A stretch of DNA of 13,713 nt, from NCBI GenBank assembly GCA_964637235.1, contig CAZWVR010000069.1:1-13713 (forward strand), read 5' to 3'. The notes beneath the pieces are model-generated. The model searched no databases and had not been told where the DNA came from. It saw only the letters and a program-made list of their open reading frames with translations. Within the stretch, counting starts at the first letter, position 1, and each line of letters starts with the position of its first letter. Shown here piece by piece: positions 12,803-13,713 of the stretch. Made by a program: the position numbers and the translations under genes. The DNA is from CAZWVR01 sp964637235 (GTDB taxonomy: Bacteria; Bacteroidota; Bacteroidia; Bacteroidales; S143-33).

Positions 12803-13630
12803 ATGAAGCTTACTTTGGGATTTTCCACTTGTCCTAATGATACGTTCATATTTGCTCCGATAGTGCGAAAAAAAATTGATATATACGATTTTGAATTTGA
12901 TTTTATACTGGCAGATGTGGAAGAGCTTAATAAACTGGCTTTTGAGGCAAATATCGATATTACTAAAATAAGTTTTCACGCTTATGCTTATTTATGGAAA
13001 AACTATCAAATTTTAGATGCTGGCTCAGCACTCGGGAGAAATAATGGTCCTCTGATTATTGCTGAGCAAAAGTTCCCTCCTGAGAGTTTAGTCGAGAAAA
13101 AAATTGCAATTCCCGGGCAATATACAACTGCAAATTTGCTTTTGCAATTAGCATTCGGTAAAAATTTAAAAACTGTTGAATATTTGTTTTCTGATATTCC
13201 GAAAGTCATCTTACAAAAACAAGTAGAGGCAGGGGTAATAATTCATGAAACACGATTTACATATCAGGATATGGGGCTTGTTAAAATTCAAGATTTGGGA
13301 GAATTTTGGGAAAATTTAACTAAATTACCTGTCCCATTAGGCGGCATTATTATAAATAGAAAAATTCCTTATCAAAAACGTCTTTTATTTAATAAAGTAT
13401 TGAAAAACAGTATTTTATATAGTTTAAATAATCCATATGACGCTATTGATTTTATAAAAGAACATGCTCAGGAAATTTCAGAAGAAGTAATGTATAAGCA
13501 TATTGACCTCTATGTAAACGATTTTACAGTTTCACTTAGTGAGCAGGGAAAAAAAGCTATTTATAAACTTTTTGATCTCGGTTATGAAAAACAGCTTATT
13601 CCCTCTTTACCGCAAGATATTTTTATTTAA
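12803..13630 (+). CDS. mqnD: 1,4-dihydroxy-6-naphthoate synthase (menaquinone, futalosine route)
   Basis: The 275-residue protein belongs to the MqnA/MqnD family, which has a periplasmic-binding-protein-like fold without a signal peptide. MqnD converts cyclic dehypoxanthine futalosine to 1,4-dihydroxy-6-naphthoate in the cytoplasm. Visible motifs are F-S-T-C-P-N-D-T-F-I-F (7-17), S-F-H-A (57-60), G-S-A-L-G-R-N-N-G-P-L (74-84), I-P-G-Q-Y-T-T-A-N (103-111), G-V-I-I-H-E-T-R-F with the likely catalytic His148 (144-152), and L-P-V-P-L-G-G (175-181). S-T-C-P-N-D and the overall pattern favour MqnD over MqnA. The start at ATG 12803 gives the normal M-K-L-T-L-G-F-S N-terminus; the frame is open 41 codons further upstream, but that part is GC-rich repeat. 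There is no Shine-Dalgarno. No other menaquinone gene is visible in the window, so the pathway genes must be elsewhere or just beyond the right edge. Confidence 0.93.
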   Translation: MKLTLGFSTCPNDTFIFAPIVRKKIDIYDFEFDFILADVEELNKLAFEANIDITKISFHAYAYLWKNYQILDAGSALGRNNGPLIIAEQKFPPESLVEKKIAIPGQYTTANLLLQLAFGKNLKTVEYLFSDIPKVILQKQVEAGVIIHETRFTYQDMGLVKIQDLGEFWENLTKLPVPLGGIIINRKIPYQKRLLFNKVLKNSILYSLNNPYDAIDFIKEHAQEISEEVMYKHIDLYVNDFTVSLSEQGKKAIYKLFDLGYEKQLIPSLPQDIFI

Positions 13631-13643
13631 AGGTCTAAATTTA

Positions 13644-13651
13644 TAATTTTG
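13644..13651 (+). promoter_or_regulatory. Possible -7 box before the last partial gene
   Basis: TAATTTTG is an exact TAnnTTTG match, 38 nt before the ATG at 13690. No TTG was found 17-23 nt upstream, so support is limited; the gene could equally be read through from mqnD. Confidence 0.3.
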
Positions 13652-13689
13652 CTTTCCAATTTTAAAATTTTTCTTTATTACGAAAAATT

Positions 13690-13713
13690 ATGAAAGTTGA
13701 TAAACGCCTTATA
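13690..13713 (+). CDS. Start of a possible downstream gene (partial)
   Basis: ATG at 13690 opens a frame of eight codons (M-K-V-D-K-R-L-I) that runs off the right edge. The short hydrophilic-then-hydrophobic start, the A-rich sequence just before the ATG and the 59-nt gap after mqnD suit a real gene start in this genome. Eight residues are too few to name a family. Confidence 0.4.

Overview
The window looks like a stretch of chromosome from a Bacteroidota species, probably close to Bacteroidales. It is A+T-rich throughout except for one intergenic patch. Four things point to this phylum: a very large secreted protein with a C-terminal type IX secretion sorting domain, several near-perfect TTG / TAnnTTTG promoters, start codons mostly without Shine-Dalgarno sequences, and a GC-rich intergenic element whose conserved words I remember from Bacteroidales genomes. 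No tRNA, rRNA, CRISPR array, transposase or phage gene was seen.

Left part (1-1635, + strand): the last codons of a PASTA-domain protein overlap the start of a lipoprotein of the M28 glutaminyl-cyclase-like family, which is followed closely by a NUDIX hydrolase. These three look like one transcription unit. Middle part (1676-10373, - strand): a sigma-54 activator with an RtcR/CARF-like N-terminus, a 1680-residue multidomain exported protein, and class II fumarase. Each has its own transcription signals: consensus promoters before the large protein and before fumarase, and intrinsic terminators after both.

Right part (10488-13713, + strand): guaA (GMP synthase) with a small STAS/SpoIIAA-like gene 16 nt downstream, then a 358-nt gap holding a GC-rich mosaic repeat, then mqnD of the futalosine menaquinone route, then the first eight codons of a possible further gene.

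Most genes are housekeeping genes without an obvious shared function: fumarase (TCA cycle or fumarate metabolism), GMP synthase (purines) and MqnD (respiratory quinone). The parts most worth attention are the orphan CARF-type sigma-54 activator, which has no RNA-repair genes beside it and a changed ligand-motif region, and the GC-rich element before mqnD. That element contains inverted arms and an exact promoter match, and may form the mqnD 5' leader. I found no clear multi-gene novel system.
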